DNA of 64,000 nucleotides, taken from NCBI GenBank assembly GCA_965247615.1, contig OZ252022.1:1612001-1676000 (forward strand), in the 5' to 3' direction. The stretch is from G965197715 sp965247615. GTDB taxonomy: Bacteria; Chloroflexota; Dehalococcoidia; Lucifugimonadales; UBA1127. How positions within the stretch are numbered: the stretch's first letter is position 1; each line of letters opens with the position of its first letter. Positions 61,396-64,000 of the stretch are shown piece after piece. The position numbers and the translations under genes were made by a program. Under the pieces are notes generated by a model that was given only the letters and a program-made list of their open reading frames with translations, was not told the DNA's origin and did no database searches.

Positions 61396-62580
61396 ATGAC
61401 TACAGCGGACCTCACACGGGACCCGGACCCGGAACAGCAGCCTGCCCTAACCCGCATTGACGTCTACGACGAGTGGCGCCGCCGCGAGGGCCTGCCGCTC
61501 GTTGGCGGCGTGTACCACAGGGACATGAATGAGATCGAGGTGGGCCCGTGGGCCCGCAAGGGCGACGGCGTCAGAGGCGCACTCTCCTATCTCGACGGCG
61601 ACGAGGAAGGGGACGAGCACATCGTCGAGCTTCCCCCCGGTGGCTCCACCGCTCCCCTCAAGCACATGTACACTGAGGCCACCTACGTCCTCTCCGGCCG
61701 CGGCTCCACCACCGTGTGGCTGGAGAGCGGGTCCAAGCAGACCTTCGAATGGGGGCCAGGCAGCTACTTCGTCCTCCCCACGAACGCCTGGCATCAGGTC
61801 TTCAACGCCAGCATGTCCCAGTCCGCCCGCTGGTTCTCCGTCACCGACCTGCCGGAGCTCCTGCGCGTGTGGGGCAGCGAGGACTTCGTCTTCAATAACC
61901 CCTACGAGTTCCGTGACCGCTACACCGGCGAGGCCGAGTACTTTAGCGCCGAGGCCAAGCTGTGGAAGGGCCGCGTCTGGGAGACCAACTTCATCCCGGA
62001 CATCAAGAAGCTGCCCCTCTATGAGTGGAAGAGCCGCGGCGGCGGCGGCACCAACGCCTTCATGGTCATGGGCTCCGGCATGATGGAGTCCCACGTCTCC
62101 CGCTTCGAGTCCGGCCACTACAAGAAGGGCCACCGCCACGGTCCCGGCGCTCACCTCTACATCACGGAGGGCGTCGGCTACGTCCTCGCGCAGCGCGGCG
62201 AGGAAGAGCGCATCCGCTGCGACTGGCAGGAGGGCAGCCTCTACCTCTCCGGCGCAGGCGAGGGGCTCTGGCTCCACCAGCACTTCAACGTCGGCGCCAC
62301 ACCCGCCACCTACCTCGTCATGAACCAGGGCCTCTCACGCAAGCACGCCCGCACCCGTTGGCTGGCAAACCAGTCCACCGTCCTCCGCGGCGGCGAGGTC
62401 AGCAGCAAGGAGGGCGGCCACCAGACGGAGTACGACGACGAGAACCCGGAAATCCACCTCATCTTCGAGGAAGAGCTGGCCAAGCGGGGGATCACCTGCA
62501 GGATGAAGAACCTGGTCCCCTGGTGCACTGGCGAAGCCGGTGCCGAGACCGTCAAGGCCCACTTCCAGGACGAGCATTAG
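61396..62580 (+). CDS. Two-domain cupin protein, distant paralog of 2298/4879
   Basis: This 394-residue bicupin starts at 61396 after CCTAGGAG. The N-terminal barrel has LPPGGSTAPLKHMYTEATYV and LPTNAWHQVFNAS. The C-terminal barrel has KKGHRHGPGAHLYITEGVGY and LWLHQHFNVG, so the HxH and HQH metal motifs seen in 2298/4879 are kept. The region between the barrels (EWKSRGGGGTNAFMVMGSG) also matches them. It lies 157 bases before a EutA-like gene, not an oxygenase. That argues that this bicupin family is not tied to one pathway. Confidence 0.84.
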   Translation: MTTADLTRDPDPEQQPALTRIDVYDEWRRREGLPLVGGVYHRDMNEIEVGPWARKGDGVRGALSYLDGDEEGDEHIVELPPGGSTAPLKHMYTEATYVLSGRGSTTVWLESGSKQTFEWGPGSYFVLPTNAWHQVFNASMSQSARWFSVTDLPELLRVWGSEDFVFNNPYEFRDRYTGEAEYFSAEAKLWKGRVWETNFIPDIKKLPLYEWKSRGGGGTNAFMVMGSGMMESHVSRFESGHYKKGHRHGPGAHLYITEGVGYVLAQRGEEERIRCDWQEGSLYLSGAGEGLWLHQHFNVGATPATYLVMNQGLSRKHARTRWLANQSTVLRGGEVSSKEGGHQTEYDDENPEIHLIFEEELAKRGITCRMKNLVPWCTGEAGAETVKAHFQDEH

Positions 62581-62692
62581 TGCGGCGGTCTCACGGGCTT
62601 GGGCCGGCGGCGCAGCGCTCGGCATACGCGGTATCGCCTGGCGCAGCCCCGTCCGATCAGGTCCGACATAGTCCACACGTCTAGGAGACTCC

Positions 62693-62716
62693 AGCGGGCG
62701 CCCGCGGGCGCCCGCT
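62693..62716. promoter_or_regulatory. 24-base perfect GC palindrome just before the EutA-like gene
   Basis: AGCGGGCGCCCG (62693-62704) and its exact reverse complement (62705-62716) lie 10 bases before the AGGAGGAG site of the next gene. It may be an operator, an attenuator hairpin, or a terminator of the cupin gene. There is no T tract. Confidence 0.45.
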
Positions 62717-62736
62717 CTCACTATGCAGGAGGAGCA

Positions 62737-64000
62737 ATGCACGACGCCCCAGGCGACCATGACCACGAGGACAATCTTGAGGAGGAGGAGGAACAGGAGC
62801 ACCCGCTCTGGAAGATCGACACCATTACCCTCACCAGTGTCGGCATCGACGTTGGCACCGCCACCTCCCAGATCATCTTCTCTCGCCTCCTGCTCCGCAG
62901 GCTCGGGGAGGAGCTGTCCAGCCGCTTCGTCGTCGCCGAGCGTGAGACCCTCTACCTCTCGCCCGTCCACTTCACCCCCTACACTGCCGGCCGGGAGCGC
63001 ATAGACGACCAGGCCCTCAGCCGTATCGTCGATGCAGCCTATGAAGAGGCCGGCCTGAGCCCGGAAAAGGTGGACACCGGCGCCATTATCCTGACCGGCG
63101 AAGCCATCCGCCGAGACAACTCCCGCGCCATCGCCGACATCTTCGCCGCCCAGCGGGGCAACTTCGTCTGCGCCTCCGCCGGCCACAACTTCGAGGCCCT
63201 CCTCGCCGCCCACGGATCAGGCGCCGTCGCCATCTCCGCCGAGCAGGGCGCCCGCGTCCTCAACGTAGACATCGGCGGCGGGACCACCAAGCTCGCCTCC
63301 ATACAGAATGGGCGCGTCCAGAGCACCGCCGCGTTCCACGTCGGCGGCCGCCTCATCGCTACCAACGAAAGCGGCGCCATCACCATCCTGGAGCCGGGGG
63401 GCCAGGAGCTCGCGCGCCAAGCGGGACTGGAGTGGCAGATTGGCGACACACCCAACGCGGATGAGATCGAACGCCTCGGCGACCACATGGCCCAGGCCCT
63501 CATCACCCTCATCCGGGACGAGCAGACCGCTCCGGAGCTCGAGAAGCTCTGGCTTACCCCTCCCCTCTCCGGACCCAGGTCCTACGACGCCGTCGTCTTC
63601 TCCGGCGGTGTCGGCGAGTACGTCTACGGCGAAGAGCCCAGGTCCTTTGGGGACATGGGCGCGCCCCTCGGCAGGGCCCTCCACCGCCACGCCTCCAACC
63701 AGGTACTCCCCTGGCCGCTCCTGCCGGCGCGGGAGCGCATCCGCGCCACCGTCTTGGGCGCGTCTCAGTACACCGTCCAGGTCAGCGGCAACACCATCTA
63801 CCGGTCATCAGATGAGCTCCTCCCACGCAAAAACCTCCAGGCGCTCCGGCCCCCCGTCGAGCTCGGCAGCGACATCGACTCATCTGCCCTTGCCAGCGCC
63901 GTCTCCAACCACTTTCGGGCCTTCGACCTGGAGGAAGGAGCGTCCGACGTCGCCCTTGTCTTCAGCTGGGAAGGAGCGCCCTCCGCCATCCGCATCGCCT
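62737..64000 (+). CDS. eutA: EutA-like ethanolamine ammonia-lyase reactivating ATPase (runs off right edge)
   Basis: 421 codons are visible with no stop before the window end. After an acidic, His-rich start (residues 2-24) the ASKHA ATPase fold begins with TSVGIDVGTATSQIIFSRL, the EutA form of phosphate loop 1. NVDIGGGTTKLASIQNG (about residue 175) is phosphate loop 2, and VVFSGGVGEYVYG (about residue 288) is the adenosine motif. EutA releases damaged B12 cofactor from ethanolamine ammonia-lyase. AGGAGGAG precedes the ATG at 62737. The lyase genes (eutBC) would be expected beyond the right edge; they are not in view. Other B12-enzyme partners are possible. Confidence 0.85.
   Translation, partial: MHDAPGDHDHEDNLEEEEEQEHPLWKIDTITLTSVGIDVGTATSQIIFSRLLLRRLGEELSSRFVVAERETLYLSPVHFTPYTAGRERIDDQALSRIVDAAYEEAGLSPEKVDTGAIILTGEAIRRDNSRAIADIFAAQRGNFVCASAGHNFEALLAAHGSGAVAISAEQGARVLNVDIGGGTTKLASIQNGRVQSTAAFHVGGRLIATNESGAITILEPGGQELARQAGLEWQIGDTPNADEIERLGDHMAQALITLIRDEQTAPELEKLWLTPPLSGPRSYDAVVFSGGVGEYVYGEEPRSFGDMGAPLGRALHRHASNQVLPWPLLPARERIRATVLGASQYTVQVSGNTIYRSSDELLPRKNLQALRPPVELGSDIDSSALASAVSNHFRAFDLEEGASDVALVFSWEGAPSAIRIA

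Overview
This window looks like a stretch of chromosome from a free-living, GC-rich bacterium. I think it is a Dehalococcoidia/SAR202-type Chloroflexota. Two things point that way. The gene content is piles of paralogous Rieske oxygenases, amidohydrolases, Gfo/Idh/MocA dehydrogenases, acyl-CoA dehydrogenases and dipeptide-type ABC transporters. The tmRNA (19859-20215) also encodes the tag GERELALAA, close to the Dehalococcoides tag as I remember it. The taxonomic call is inference. There are no phage, transposase, integrase, CRISPR, rRNA or tRNA genes; tmRNA is the only structural RNA gene I see.

Layout. 1-2132 holds the edge of a probable citrate synthase (minus), an S41 protease and smpB. 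2298-6998 is a four-gene operon: bicupin, phthalate-dioxygenase-like Rieske oxygenase, second bicupin, LigB-type extradiol dioxygenase. 7116-13875 adds two ACMSD-type amidohydrolases on the minus strand (one LigJ-like) and, on the plus strand, RidA, a Pht4-like dehydrogenase, a class II aldolase-family protein and another amidohydrolase. 13990-17843 is a peptide-type ABC operon, followed by a MATE pump and tmRNA. 20422-23828 is a Rieske alpha/beta pair plus amidohydrolase. 23929-29819 (minus) is an ABC operon with tandem duplicate binding proteins. 30190-34038 has an amidohydrolase and two acyl-CoA dehydrogenases. 34039-35291 has tandem 71-bp repeats and a decayed amidohydrolase. 35446-38163 is a second Rieske alpha/beta operon with two small unknown proteins. 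38308-47624 has Pht4-like dehydrogenases, a third ABC operon, a ferritin-like protein and an MFS exporter. 47792-51570 (minus) is a fourth ABC operon. 51776-55092 has a cysteine hydrolase, a MITE-like element, an Asp/Glu-racemase-fold protein lacking the usual cysteines, an alpha/beta hydrolase and a nitroreductase. 55405-59113 is a broken fifth ABC operon. 59231-64000 has an amidohydrolase, a 3-hydroxyisobutyrate-dehydrogenase-like enzyme, a third bicupin and the start of a EutA-like reactivase.

How it may work together. The first 14 kb has candidate parts for a phthalate/protocatechuate 4,5-cleavage-type route: dihydroxylation by the Rieske enzyme, dihydrodiol oxidation by the Pht4-like dehydrogenase, decarboxylation by a class II aldolase-type or ACMSD-type enzyme, ring cleavage by the LigB-type dioxygenase and hydration by the LigJ-like enzyme. 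The repeated ABC systems would bring in organic substrates and the acyl-CoA dehydrogenases would finish side chains. The substrates are not determined by sequence.

Three features stand out. No transcriptional regulator is encoded in 64 kb although canonical TTGACA-type promoters are common. None of the five ABC systems has its own ATPase gene. No ferredoxin or reductase partner for the three Rieske oxygenases is present.
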